A DNA stretch of 64,000 bases from Heterodera schachtii (taxonomy: Eukaryota; Nematoda; Chromadorea; Rhabditida; Heteroderidae), in assembly GCA_023374025.1 (NCBI GenBank), contig SIJG01000011.1, positions 499,191 through 563,190 of the forward strand, given 5' to 3'. The position numbers and the translations under genes were made by a program. Positions 23,336-35,835 of the stretch are shown piece after piece (the first letter of the stretch is position 1; each line of letters opens with the position of its first letter). Under the pieces are notes generated by a model that was not told where the DNA came from, did no database searches, and worked only from the letters and a program-made list of their open reading frames with translations.

Positions 23336-25492
23336 TCACACTAAATCAAGCACATTAAATAAAGGCGATTTCTCATCTTTGTAAAAGATGCCAAATTTGT
23401 CGTCGAGTTCGGCACGTTTCATATCCAATTCTTCTTTCATCTCTTCACTCTTGAAAATATTCTCCAATTTTTTTGATGAAGCCAATTTATCATATTTTGC
23501 TACTTCTCCATTAAAATATTTTCGCTTTTCCATCGCTTCTTTTTTTGCAGTTTTCCACATTTTTTCTAATATTTTGTTAAAGTCTTTTTCTTTGTTGCCT
23601 CCTTTTGCTTGTGAGTTTGACTTCTGCTGGAAAAAAACAATTTGTGAATTAAAGAAAATCAGCAGAAGAAAATAATTTAAATTAAAAAAAAAAATAATAA
23701 TTTCATAAGAAAATTTTTATATTTTATTTGTGAATATTTTGTCAAAAATTGTTTTAAAATGAATTACTAATAAATCTTTCTCTACCATCAATCCAGAATT
23801 TTTCTTTTATTTAATATTTTTAAAATACTTTAGGCTAAAACTCTGCGAATTTTCCATTTTATGTTTTAAAAAAATTCAGCCAAAAAATACAAATACAAAG
23901 AATAAAAAAGAAATATATATAATCCATACCTTTATGTCCTTAGGTGCTTCTAATAGCGATGGGTTGCCAAATTTCCCAATAAGATTGAGCAATGGGTGGT
24001 AATTTTTGTCCATTTTTACACCAAAATAGGACGCTGAAATTTTGTTCACCGTTTTCACCGCGGCAAAAATCGTCGCCTCTTCGTTGTTAATTTCAAATTG
24101 TGGCACATCCTCGGGTATTCCATCTTTGAAATGAAAGTATTTTCATTAAATTTCTTTTTCCAGGTTTCATTAAAATACACAAAAATTTTCAAGGCGGCGC
24201 CCCTTTTTACCATATTTTTGAAAATTGAAATCAAAATGGCAAAAAATAGTAATTTTGCGAAAAATGGCTAAAAGTCTTTGTAAAATACATCGGGATTTCA
24301 AAAAACGAAAAATACACCACTAAAAATCGAATTTTTGACTTCAGCCCCTTCCGAAGCCAATGGTCTGGCTACGCCCTTGCTGCTGGCATTGTGAGTTTTT
24401 GAAAAAATACAGAACCAAAAAGAGTCGTGTTAAGCCAGGGTCTTTAATCCGGTTTGTCCCGTCTTGCTCCGTCTTGGAAACCCTGCCCATGGTCCGGGTA
24501 AATTGGCACAGGGTACCCCGGTTTTTTGTTTTCCTTAAAATTTGTATTTCAGCACAATGTGATATAAAGATAAATAAATTTCATTAATTTTTTTTGGCAA
24601 GTTCAGCGCGAACTGTTTAGCGATTTGAATTTTCGGCGCCAGCACTCATAAAAATTTTAAAAATTATTTTTATTTTTTTGAAAAATGCCAAAACGAAAAA
24701 TGCTAATTTTTTAAAAATAAAAATCGCCTAATGGCGCAAATTCTTTTAAAAAACCGCATAAAATGTAGGAAACACATTAGCACTAACAGAATCAAGTCTA
24801 TTCTGTCAAATTGAAAAAATAAAGATGAATTTTTAAATTTTTTGCTTATAAATGCGGTCCCTATTTATAATAATTGTTATCTTAAATTAATATGAAATGA
24901 TTGACCCCTTTTTTATGTTAAATAATAATTAAAATGCAATTACGTCGCCGAAAAAGCCATTCAATAAAAGGCGCCGAACCGGCTGCCTGAAAAAAGCCCG
25001 CACCAAACTAGGCGGTACGCGTTTGAAATGATTTCTTTGAGTCAAAGTCTTAGTGTATGTTTTGCGTTTTTTCAATTTATGTCCTGTTAGCCCTGTCCCG
25101 TTCCGTCTCGGAAATCCTTGTCATAGTCCGGGTTTTTTTCAAAATTTCAAATTCTTAGACCCAAAATCGAACCTTCGGCGTACAGTCTCAACAAAAATTC
25201 AAATACATTCAAATATTTGAGCATTCTTTCACATTCTCCAATGAAAGCAATAAAAATGTTTTTCTTTTTTTTTTTTTTTTTGCATTTTTTATGACTTGCT
25301 TAAATTTTTCGTCAATTTTCAACCATTTTTATTAGTTTTTGTCAAATTGTTTTGTTTTGTGACTATAATTGTCGGCCTTATTCATTAGGAAAACCCACCG
25401 TTGCCGCCAAGGCCTCTCTCGGAATTGAAAAAAGAAAATAATAAAAAATTAAAGCAAAAATTGGATTAGTAAAAAATGAATTCTATTGTCAT
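23336..25492 (-). pseudogene. Gene A: degraded secreted-family member
   Basis: Paralogue of gene B. Remnant signal exon 25492-25399 has a 1-nt insertion relative to B that breaks its frame. Only the end of exon 2 survives (about 25245-25173, ERMLKYLNVFEFLLRLYAEG); the first two thirds are deleted. Exons 3 (24123-23930, PEDVPQFEINNEEATIF, KTVNKISASYFGV) and 4 (23626-23336, KMWKTAKKEAMEKRKY, KKLENIFKSEEMKEE) remain open with correct phases and splice sites. It could still give a transcript lacking the signal peptide and N-terminal domain, but the simplest reading is a recent pseudogene. The empty site corresponding to the transposon in B is visible near 24440-24460. Confidence 0.75.
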
Positions 25493-26440
25493 TTTTAATG
25501 AAAATGAATGAAAGAATATGGATGGTTTTAGGCTGTCAAAATCTATTTACATAATATCTTATTACACTAAAATAAAATTATTTTGTCGATTTTTTACCGT
25601 TATTACAATGGAACAAAATATTTTTGTCGATTTTTTACCATCCCATTTCCAATGCTTTATGATGACAACCAATAGGATTTACTTACATGTCATTTATTAG
25701 CACTAAATGGGACCGAGATAACGCTAACATTCTAAAACTATATAATTTCTTAAATTGGATCAAAAGCGTAAATTATATGTTAAAATATTTTTATAAATTT
25801 TAAATTGAATATTTTATTCTGTTTTAAGTCAAAGATAAAACAATGCGTGAGAAAAATTTGAAAAATTACGCCTAAAAATTTGAAAAATAACTTCTTTTTT
25901 AACATAATTTTTAATAAATCGCATCAAGTTTCCTCATTAGATATATTAATGTGTGATTAATTGCGGAAGGGTGAACCGATTCGTCCGGGCCAAATTGGGG
26001 GAGAGGGGGAATTGGAAGCGAACAGGATTTTAGCCAATTCACCTCCCAAAAGAGTGAATAATACAATGTGCTGGAGGGCAGCAGAAAACTTAAAGTGGGC
26101 GGAGCATAAATGATCAGCTAATGAGATATTAGGACATACTGTACTTATTGAAATCACTTTCACAAATTCCGGGTCCATCTCGAAATCCTGAGATCCGGTC
26201 CGAGTTTCCAAAACTCCTGGCTCTAAAATCCACAATGTTAATCCCATCCAATATTTTTTCCATACGGTACTTTTCAGCGCTTTCACAGCTCATTCAAATA
26301 AATGATTTTTACGTCGAAGAGTGGGAATGGATTTATATGTGACTAAATCCGGAATTAGGTAAGTATATAGTGTCCTATAGTAAAAATGGCAAAAGTGCCT
26401 TATTATATGTGTGTAATGGGTCAACCTAAAGTGACCCAAT
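25493..26440. repeat. Segmental duplication, gene A upstream flank
   Basis: 25490-25740 resembles 34400-35110, and 25880-26440 resembles 35220-35490 (shared 'cctatagtaaaaatggcaaa'). 26155-26320 also matches 36277-36430 and 36538-36640. The shared flank shows that A and B arose by duplication of a block larger than the gene. No separate gene seen. Confidence 0.7.
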
Positions 26441-27008
26441 TTTTAGTCGGTGCAAAAATGCATTAACAAAATCTTAATTGACCAAAATCAATTTTAAGGT
26501 ATGCAAAAAATTTGAAAATATGTACAAAAAATGGCAAAATATGCAAAAAATCTGAAAATATGAACAAAAAATGGCAAAATATGCAGAAAAACCCAAAATA
26601 TGCAAAAATATTCAAATAAAAGTCCCGATTTTTATACGCAAACACAAAAAAGAAAGGGTTTTTCCTACTATTTAGAGCTTGGAGAATCCAGGAAAAAATA
26701 TGCATTTGCATATTTTTTGCAGCCCTGGTCATTGATAAAGGAGAAACTGAACAGAGAAGCCTTAAACAAATGTTTAATTTTTTTTTTTTTTTTTTGCTTA
26801 TGAAAAAGCTCTAAATCAAAATTTTAAATACAATTTTGATCATAAATTTTTGATGAAAATTTTAGGTTGTAATACTGATATCCATTAAAAATAGCAAAAA
26901 AAAATGCAATTCAAATTTCAAAATGAAACACTTGTATTGGGTTGGACTGCAGCACAAAAAGTCATATGTACCTTAATCGTAATATCGTAACCATACAGTA
27001 AATTATGA
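26441..27008. repeat. Repeat-derived intergenic DNA
   Basis: 26495-26729 is made of AAATATGCAAAAA-type repeats ending in GCAGCCCTGG and resembles the interior of the element at 22175-22749. No gene seen. Confidence 0.5.
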
Positions 27009-27413
27009 CTACGATTTATATGCGCAGAGACAAAATAGCAATGCACAGATCAATCCAAAAGCTAATAGAACTGCAAATAAGATAACCATACCATGAACCG
27101 AATGATGGTCGTGGTAACAGAAAAATGTTCCTCGGCAATGAGTGTCTTCAACTTGGACATTGCCCTCATTGGCATAGATATTGCTATAGTAAGCCAATGG
27201 TATAGTAGAGACCAATGTTAAAAGCACTCCAGCGATGCAACCCTTAATTGAATTGTCGTCGGCACACTTTTTTCTTCTGTCAATGAAACCGTTTGGTTTT
27301 TGTTGGAATACGGCAAACTTTTTTGCTGAAAATGGGAATTTGACCAAATTATGGGCTATCAACTGATAGATTAATTGGGTTTTTTCAAAAATATTAAATT
27401 TAAATATTTGCAT
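27009..27413 (-). CDS. Predicted two-pass membrane protein
   Basis: An intact 134-codon frame. Residues about 58-77 (GCIAGVLLTLVSTIPLAYYS) and 108-131 (HGMVILFAVLLAFGLICALL) are membrane-spanning candidates. The loop between them has two Cys and an HDHH run (CRGTFFCYHDHH), suggesting an extracytosolic disulphide loop. No family recognised. A good acceptor (CCCATTTTCAG) lies at about codon 30, so the first part may instead be intron and the true start further upstream. It lies 22 bp downstream of the small secreted gene on the same strand. Confidence 0.55.
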   Translation of the reverse strand: MQIFKFNIFEKTQLIYQLIAHNLVKFPFSAKKFAVFQQKPNGFIDRRKKCADDNSIKGCIAGVLLTLVSTIPLAYYSNIYANEGNVQVEDTHCRGTFFCYHDHHSVHGMVILFAVLLAFGLICALLFCLCAYKS

Positions 27414-27434
27414 TCAATTAATTTTTCATGAATT

Positions 27435-27908
27435 TCAAGGAGCTTGCTGGATTTGTTTAATTAGTCGTTTAAACATTTCTTTGTTGTTGTCATTGAGAAT
27501 TTGGTCTTGTTCTGTGGTTTTGTTAATTAGATTTTTGTCAAATGTTTTCTTCTCAATGTTTGTCGTTTGTAATATTTCTATCAAATTTTGAAAATTGCCA
27601 TTTTTCAATGAGCTACAGAATTAATTTTTTAAAACTTTCATCCTTTTCATTTCAAAATTTACATTGCACAAAATGCCAATCGCATGTTCCTGCATCGATT
27701 CAATGGCCAATTTGGCGTCAATCATTCCCGAATTTACCAATTTTGAGGCTGAATCCACCAGCACGTGTCCATATTTAAATACTTCTATAATTTTTAATTT
27801 AATGATTGTTTTGTTTGTAAAATTCATACCTTGATTTTCCAAAGTTTGGGACTGCCCGATTTTTAATAAAACAATAAATAATAAAAATTGAATAATTTTT
27901 GATGGCAA
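27435..27908 (-). CDS. Small secreted protein with two micro-introns
   Basis: MPSKIIQFLLFIVLLKIGQS is a clear signal peptide. A 45-bp intron (27829-27785, G|GTATGA...TATAG) removes a low-complexity stretch and keeps frame. Next come EVFKYGHVLVDSASKLVNSG and MIDAKLAIESMQEHAIGI. The frame then meets a TAA at 27621. A second 57-bp intron (27669-27613, GTGCAA...CTGTAG) would skip it and rejoin LKNGNFQNLIEILQTTN to the stop at 27435, giving 123 residues. Without that intron the protein is shorter. Family unknown. It lies between cluster members A and B and is secreted like them, but shows no evident sequence similarity. Confidence 0.55.
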
Positions 27909-27949
27909 TGTTGAAGAAATAAGTTTGCAAAATATATTTGCTGAAATTA

Positions 27950-30020
27950 TTAATATTTATAAAAAGCAGAAAAGTTTAAAAAAAAAAAGAATTTTTATAT
28001 AAAACAATTTTGAGTAAAAAATGGGAATTTCAAATTATATACGTCAATTATTTTTTTTTTGGAAAATTGTGATATTGAAGACTTAAATCTGTCAATTTAT
28101 ATGCAATATTCTGCACGAAATAAGAAAATACACTCTACCCATTCATATAAACAATAAAAAATTTTCAATATAAAAAATGCATATGATTTTTAATATTTTA
28201 TACAAAATACGGAAATAAACCCTATACAAATAGAAAATTTTTTGCAAAATGTTCATATGATTTCAATATTTTGCACAGAATACGAAAATATTCTACTCAA
28301 TTAATCATTAAAGAAATTCATTCGCTAAAATTTATTGTAATTCAATTTGCAAATCGTATTGGAAATTGAAATAAATACTTAAAACTAATTTATTGCGTTT
28401 TAAAATGTAATATATTATTGAAAAATGTTTTTTTTTTTTATTATTTTTCATAGTTTTATGCGTATTCTGTCTGATTGCAAATGTCAGTTTACCCTTAAAC
28501 TTGAAACTTTTTATAGATTGTTTTCCCATATCTAGTGCCTAATTTGAGGGTTTTTCGAATATACTTACATAGTGGCAGTTTTCTTGACTAAAAAGGTAAA
28601 CCAAAAGTGGTAAAAAGTAAATTTTCAAAATTTTCCCGGCGCCTGCAACTAATTCTTTTAGACTTTTTTATAATTTCACCAAAAATTCACAGCGATGGAG
28701 GGATAAAAATTTTTAATTTTCACAACAATCTCTCATTCAAAATATTTTCCAGCGAGGCTTTGTAGGCACCGCTGGGTCCATTTTTCCTTAGAATTTTATA
28801 AATCTCATCAATCCAAAAGAAAATACAATTCTACCCCATTTATTGCCTTAAAAAATCCTAATATGCAATCAGAATAAGAAATTATTTAAATTAATTATTT
28901 AAAAAAAACATTCACAAAATTTAATTGTAATTTTTTGAAAAATTTCTAAGAAATTAACAATTTTTTTGATTTTACACTCTCTTATATGAAAAATTAAATC
29001 AAGAAGCATGAGATTTCTTATAAAATTCATAAGAAGCATGGGGAGCGGCGATTCATAGTCATATGGGAACCCAATGAATTCATGGTCAAATTTAAAATTA
29101 ATAATCGTTCCCAAACCGCGCTTGAATGGCTTTTCCTGAAATTAAATTTACTCCAATTAGCGTCATTCCAGCAATAATTGCCTTAGATGACAAGGAATTT
29201 TGATTAATTTTTTAATGAAAAGAACGGAAAATGAAATAAACCGCGGCAGAAAAAAGGGCTGAATTTTTATGGAATATTTGAGGGTTTTTAGTGCCTAAAA
29301 CACGGAAACTTTTCATAAAATATGCAAAATTTGTTGTTTATATTCATTCCCAATGTTCCATTTATCTGTCAAAATATTTTTTTTTCAAATAAATTTCGCT
29401 ATTTCGATGAATTTTTATTTGTTTAAAATTTTTAAAATTGTTTTTTCTAACTTTTGGACTTGGGCTAATAATTCCTGAACTGGACTGCATTAGAAACTGA
29501 GAACGCCGCTCTTTTCGGCAAAATATTTAGTTTATATCCTGTACATACATTTTGCCAAATTGACATTCGCCAGCTGAGAAAGGCAAAATTAGACTTTTCG
29601 CCAATTCAACCAAAATCGTCGGACATTTCGCCAACTACCCAATCAAATCTTATCCAACTCAGATTGGCCGAAATTGACGTATGCGTGCGTATCCACAAAG
29701 TCATTTATTGTTTAAATAAAATTAAATTTAAAAATTCGTAATCTCTAAAAAATTTATCTAAAAAATAACAAATATGCATATAATAAATCACAGCATATGG
29801 GATGGATGTTCTCGGTCATGTGAAAATTTTCAAGAAATTTAATTTGTCAATTAAAAAAGGATTCTAGTCTGTCGAAATTTTAAGGCCTTAAAGACAAAAA
29901 GCATTATCGATAAAAAAAAAGTCTAGACCGAGAGTAAGCCGAACAAAAAAACAAAAAAAACATTAATTTCTCGTTTTGCGAACCCAAGATAATCGTTTTG
30001 CACCCCCTTTCGTATCCACA
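27950..30020. other. Intergenic; possible exon at 28900-29200, shared 3' flank at the right
   Basis: Minus-strand 29190-28899 holds two overlapping short frames (KAIIAGMTLIGVNLISGKA; GTIINFKFDHEFIGFPYDYE) that may be a decayed exon, with no family match. 28130-28310 has AT-rich near-repeats. 29780-30010 matches the block 3' of gene A (22780-22935) and, inverted, a block 3' of gene E (45715-45890). Confidence 0.4.
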
Positions 30021-33000
30021 CTAAATCACCTTAGCTAAAGGCGATTTCTCATCTATGTAAAAGATGCCAAATTTGTCGTCGAGTTCGGCATATTTCATTT
30101 TCAATTTACTTTTCATCTCTTCACTCTTGAAAATATTCTCCAATTTTTTTGATGAAGCCAATCTATCATATTTCGCTACTTCTCCATTCAAATATTTTCG
30201 CTTTTCCATCGCTTCTTTTTTTGCACTTTCCCACATTTGTTCTAATAATTCATTAAAGTCATCTCTGTTGCCTCTTTTTGCTTGTGACTTTGACTTCTGC
30301 TGGAAAAAAAACAATTTGTGAATGAAAACCAACCGACTTAAATTTTTGATTATTCTTTTGTGTGAGTATTTGTATTTTGGACAACAAATTGGCATTTTGC
30401 CATGGGTGCACTTAGGGTATGCTCATTTTTTTCTAAACAAAAACTAAGCAATTTGAATTCTTAGAAAAAAATATGAATCCGTCAAATTTTTTACATTATA
30501 CCTTAAGTCCTAGGCCATTGTTTCTAACCAAAATGCTAAAATTGATGCAAATTTGCAAATGTCAATATTTTTAATTCCGAAAAATTTTTTATTGTTGACC
30601 AGCGATGTCATAATTTTGAAAAAATTTCGATCGAACCCCTGGTGTTATTTTAAAAATTTAGTTCGGGGAGAAAAACAGAAATTTATAGCAATTGTTTTGC
30701 CATTTTTGGGTCAAATTTTCAACAACAAAAAAAGATCGTTGGGATCCGGTAGTGCTGATTTGAAATGATTTTGATTTGCAGTTATGCTAGCCGAAATGGA
30801 TAAAGAATGAAGTGGTATATTTGGGAAATTTTTGCATTTATTGAGCAGTGTTATTCCAATTTTTGACAACTATTTTGGAATTTTTTAGTATTTTAGCAAC
30901 TATTTAGTTAGCCTTTTTTCGTAACTATTAAACAAGTAATTCTCGATTTTTACAACGTAAAATCCGGGATCATCAAAAATGAAGATAGTACGCCAAAGTA
31001 AGAAAAAAAATTGCCTTAAAGTCAAAAAAGCGATTTTGAGTATTTTTTAATTTGTCAAAACAAACATTTAAAGGATTTTAAAATTCTCCAATTTTTACGA
31101 AGATTTTGGTGAGAAAGCTCTTGAAGGAGGTCGAAGAAAGAAATTGAAATTTTTCATCAAAAAAATAAACAATTTTGTCTTCACAATTCTAGACAAATTT
31201 TTATCAAAATTAATAGTAGAGACCGGAATTCTCAAAAATGCCGGACCGGACCGGGTTGATATTTTCAGAAGCAACCGGTTTCCGGGCCCGGCCTCTCAAA
31301 AACCGGTCAAACCGGAAAACCGGTGAAACCGGATTTTCAAATTGCCGAGCCCGGAACCGGTTTGGTAAAAATTTAAATTTTCACATGTATTTCAATCCCA
31401 AAACCGACAAAAATCGTGTCAAGAAAATTAAAAAAAGAATTGTTTAAAAATTGGCTTCCTTTTCCCAAATTTTCATGAACAATTTCAGCTCGGGTTATCC
31501 ATTTTTATTTTTATTGGTTTGTACCAGTAACGCCGGTACTACAAAAACTGGTACCAGTAATCTGATTCTGAAAAATCAGTGCCTGTACCAATAAAAAAAA
31601 CGGAAATTACTGGTAATTACCGACCGGTAACAGTACAAGTACCGCTCTACTCTATTATTTATAAATACATAAAGATTTTTGTGATCTCCAATACCTTTTT
31701 GTCTGAAAGTGCTTCTGCTGATTGTGAGCTGTTTGGTGTTACACTTGCTTTTTTCTGGCTGGCACTGTTTTGTCCGAGACTGACCTGTCCGGCTTTGTTC
31801 AACCATTTTTTCTCGTCTAATAGCGTTGGGGTGCCAAGTTTCGAAATCAAATTGTGCAGTGGGAAATATTTTTTGTCCATTTGAACACCAAAATAGGACG
31901 CTGAAATTTTGTTCACCGTTTTCACAGCGTCAAAAATCGTCGCCTCTTCTTTCTTAATTTGAAATTGTGGCACTTCCGCGGGTATTTTATCTTTGAATTG
32001 AAAGAATTTTATTTGCTTTTCTTTCCCTGGGGTTTGTTGGCCCCTGGACCAGCAAGAGTCTTGTTAAGCAAGGACTTTAGTCCTGTTTAGAGAAAGGCAA
32101 ATCAACATTTTTCTCTTAGCGAACATTGTCTTAATAAATATCAACACTGATGTTGATATTTAATTAAATCAACATAACATTATGCCATCAACGCAAATAT
32201 CAACGTAAAATTTTAAAATTGCGATAATTTTTTAAAATTTATTTGAACGGTTTATAATTTTATGTAGAGAGATAGTGTAAAAATGAGAGAGTGCTGAATT
32301 TCAGTCCCAGTCATACAAAACATTTTTGATGAAGGAGGGAAGAGAAAATAATTCCAATAGAGAGTGCTATGGGAAGAGAATTCTCTTCCCTTCTTCGCTG
32401 AATCTTTTGGTTAGAGACGCAGATTCCTCACTATGTTCTCTGTTCTCTCTCTGTCTTAAATATCTTCCCATAACACTCTCTTTTTAATTAATTTTTCTTT
32501 ATTCTTCTTCATCAAAAATGTTTTGTCTGACCAGTACTGAAAGTTCAGCACTCTCTCATTTTGCCTTATCTCTCTCCCAAATGATATTTCCCGCTAAAAG
32601 TCATTTTAAAAAATTGCTTTAAATTTTCAAAAAATGATACAAATTTTAAAAATAGCGTTGTTATTACGTTGATGGCATAATGTTATGTTGATTTAATTAA
32701 ATATCAACATCAATGTTGATATTTATTAAAACAATGATTCCCCCACCCTGCAAATAATTGTTTTGGTTCTTTTCCCTATCCAAAACATTTTTAATATCTT
32801 ATTAACATAATAATTTTGGTCATAATATTTTTTTCAATTTTTATTTTATATGATAGAATAAAATTTTGAAAAATTGAAAAATACTTCCAAAAACCCAAAA
32901 TATGAAAGTTAGAATTAAGATTCAATAAAAATGAAAAAAATTTTCAAGACAAATTTATTAATGTTGAAAAGTTTAAAAAAATTTTGGATAGGAAAAAATA

Positions 33001-34413
33001 AATTTAGATGTGCTAAAAATTTTTTGTGATTTTTAAGCTAATTTTAAAGAAAATAAAGGATTTTTAGCATACGGCGGTGCCGATAGGCGCCGCCGGGATG
33101 AATTAAATTTTTAAAAATTTTTGAAAATATTTTAAGAAAGGACAAGAAATTTGTTTTTTTGGAAGTATTTTTCAATTTTTCAAAATTTTATTCTATCATA
33201 TAAAATAAAAATTGAAAAAAATATTATGGCCAAAATCAGAGAAAAATGTTGATTTGCCTTTCTCTAGTCCTGTTTGCCCCGTCCTGCTCCATCTTGGAGA
33301 CCCTGTCCTTGTTGGGATAAACTGACACAATGCACCTAACCCGGTTTTTTCTCAAAATTTTTCTTAAAATTTTATTTTGGTACCTTGTTAATATAATATT
33401 TAAATAAATTTCATTAAAACAGGTGTAATTCCTTTCAAAATTAATCTTTTTTTGGAGTCAAAATATTAGTGTATGATTTGTGTTTCTATCGATTCAGAGC
33501 CGAAAAATGCAATCGCGGAAAGTTTTTTTTTCAAAATTTTTGGATCTCAGACCCAAAATCGAACCTTCCTCGAACACTCTGAACAAAAATTCGTACAGAA
33601 CATCCAAATATTTGAACATTTTTTCATATTCTTCCCATTCTATTTCTTTAATATTTTTTTTATTTTTGCCGTCTTTCCATTGGGCAATTTTGCTTTCCCA
33701 TTTTCTTCTCATTTGATACATTGCGCCAAGATGGGCCTCATATTTTTGTGCCAAATGCTTTTCATGATCAAAAGTCATTTCACTGCCGAACTCTGACAAG
33801 GATTTGATGCTCTTCATTTTGTTCTTTTCGTAAAGTTTTTGACAAAAAAGGTGGAATTTAAATGCACGACTAGTTCCATTCTTTCCGTTCACAAATGTGA
33901 GAAATGCATCCGAATCATCATCAGTCTATTAGGGGTAATTAAAGAATAAATATAACAAATATTGAAATTCCATATCCTCCCCTCCCAAAAAGTATTGTGA
34001 AAATTATTCTAATTTACCGTTTTTCAAAATGTTAGCACAAAATTTTACAAAAAAAAAACAAAAAAACAATCAAACCAAAGAATCAACTTTAAAACTCGAA
34101 AAGTACTACGCTAATAATGAAGATTTTTTCATAAATTAATTTTCTAAATTTTAAATATTATTTTTCTTGACATAATTGAAAGAAAAAAAATTTTGCACTT
34201 TTTCATGACTTCCTTAAATTTTTCGACAATTTTCGACCATTTTTATGAGTTTATTATCAATTTTTTTTTTTGATTTATAATGACTATAATTGCCGGCCCT
34301 ATTCATTAAGGAAAACCCACCTTTGCGGCCAACGCTTCTTTCGGAATTGAAAAAATTAAATAATTAAAAAGTAAAGCAAAAATTGGATGAGTAAAAAAGA
34401 AATGCATTTTCAT
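30021..34413 (-). CDS. Gene B: intact four-exon secreted protein, cluster family
   Basis: Exons 34413-34321, 33925-33565, 31990-31695 and 30299-30021 join with phases 0, 1, 0 to give 342 residues. Exon 1 is a signal peptide (MKMHFFFTHPIFALLFNYLI; probable cleavage near ALAA). Exon 2 is the family N-terminal domain: DAFLTFVNGKN, then LGAMYQMRRKW, then YLDVLYEFLFRV. Exon 3 has VPQFQIKKEEATIFDAV and KTVNKISASYFGV, plus a Ser/Ala/Gln-rich tail longer than in A. Exon 4 is a charged helix-rich C-terminus (QMWESAKKEAMEKRKY, AELDDKFGIF). No known family recognised. Domain order and the signal peptide suggest a secreted, possibly host-facing protein (inference). Intron 2 (1,574 bp) carries a transposon with a 10-bp duplication. 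Paralogues: A, C, D, E. Confidence 0.8.
30300..31694. other. Gene B intron 3 with CCGG-rich repeat patches
   Basis: 31220-31370 (repeated ACCGG/CCGGT) and 31505-31640 (GTACCAGTA repeats) look like subterminal arrays of hAT-type MITEs, as at 5287-6609, but no ends or target duplications could be defined. No coding seen. Confidence 0.4.
32089..33265. mobile_element. Mutator-like (MULE-type) non-autonomous element in gene B intron 2
   Basis: 28-bp perfect terminal inverted repeats beginning AGAGAAAGGCAAATCAACAT at both ends, flanked by an exact 10-bp duplication AGTCCTGTTT (32079-32088 and 33266-33275). 9-11-bp duplications fit Mutator-like elements. The paralogous intron of gene A has the undisturbed site (AATCCGGTTTGTCCCG, near 24450). 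Nested inside are further inverted repeats: about 32120-32748, with AATAAATATCAACA arms and a centre GGGAAGAGAATTCTCTTCCC, and 32817-32893 against 33155-33234. No transposase frame. Confidence 0.85.
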
Positions 34414-34419
34414 TTTTAA

Positions 34420-35490
34420 TGAAAATGAATGAATGAATTATGTGGATGGATAGATTTAGGCTGTAAAAATCTTTTCATGTTAATATACACAAATCAATGA
34501 CGTAAAATTATTTTTGTCAATTTTTTGCCAGCACATTTTCAATGCATTAAGATGACAAGCAGTAGGATTTACTTACATTAATCGCGAAGAAATAGATTAA
34601 GCGTTTTTTTTAAATTTATTTTTGAACCTTTTTGCCATTATTACTACTTTTGCCACCAGATTTTCAATGCTTCATGATGACAAGCAGTAGGATTTACTTA
34701 TATTAATCGCGAGGATTAGATTAATCGTTTTTTTAAATTTATTTTAGTCAATTTTTTACCATCCCACTTTCAATGCTTTATGATGACGAGCAATAGGGTT
34801 TTACATTATATATTATTTTTTACAAAAATCTTTTGAAATCCAAAAATAGTCAAAATTTCCAAAAAAGCGAATGCCTAAAAAAATATAAGTGGACAAAAGA
34901 GCTGTTAAAGATCGGTCTTAGACAAAACCTACAGAAAACCAAATATAAGTGAAAGAAAAAAAATGTGAATGGAATTTTTTATGTAAGAGATGCGACTTAA
35001 GTCTCAGACATTTTTGCCCTATTCCCTACCTCCCACATTTGCCATCCTCGGAACGCGCAGATGAAATTTCCCTAGAACGATTGATAACGATAACACTCTA
35101 AAACTCCATTATTTTTTTAAATTGGCTCAAAAAGTAAATTATATATTAAATAATTTTCTCTAAAATTTAAAAAATATTATGAGTGTGAAAATTCTTAAAA
35201 AGTACGCCTAAAAAGTTGAAAATTAACTTCTTTTTTAACATAATTCTTAATAAATCTCATCCAGATTCCTCTTTAGGTATATTAATCGACATGATATTTA
35301 ACTTTTAGAGAATTGAATGGGAAAAGATTTTTTTTAAATACACTTAAAATTAATTTCAAGAATTATGATTCCATCTCGGAACCCTTAGACCCGGGTATGT
35401 ACATATTGTCCTATAGTAAAAATGGCAAAAGTGCCTTGTTTTGTGAACACTTAAAATTATGTGTATGTAATGGGTCAATCCAAAGCCGGT
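34420..35490. repeat. Segmental duplication, gene B upstream flank
   Basis: Collinear with 25490-26440 upstream of gene A. 34540-34800 contains three tandem copies of a block with 'caatgctttatgatgac' / 'caatgcttcatgatgac', of which the A side has one. No gene seen. Confidence 0.65.
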
Positions 35491-35555
35491 GCCGCTTTCA
35501 ACACAGGTGCCAGCAAGGAACATATTAGTAAAGTTTGTATAAATAAGAAATAAGG

Positions 35556-35835
35556 TACTCACTCGGCCGCTTCGCGGCCTCGTTCGGGGCCTTCGCCCCC
35601 CCCCTGACTAATTTTGGACATAAATTAAATTTTTTAATATATTTTTTTGTTTTTTTAAATCCCCAAATGTCGGATCCCCAAATGACGTTCGATCCCCAAA
35701 TGTCGGGTCCCTAAAAGTCGGGTCCCCAAATGTCGAGTCCCCAAGTTGCAAATCCCCAAAAGTCGGGTAGCCCTTCCCCCGCCCCCCCCCCCCTCCCAGG
35801 GCCTTCGCTCCCCCCCCCCCCCCCCCTCTCCCCAC
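35556..35835. repeat. Short direct repeats and C/G-rich tract
   Basis: 35560-35600 has nested GC hairpins (GGCCGCTTCGCGGCC; GGGGCCTTCGCCCC). 35660-35772 holds about seven degenerate copies of a 15-20-bp unit around CCCCAAATGTCGGGT, then poly-C tracts of more than 10 bases to 35826. The glycine-rich reading frames on the minus strand come from this tract and are not genes. Confidence 0.8.

Noticed and set aside
32280..32600. Possible hairpin RNA gene around the GGGAAGAGAATTCTCTTCCC centre
   Set aside because: The arms belong to the nested foldback inside the Mutator-like element, so transposon structure explains it.
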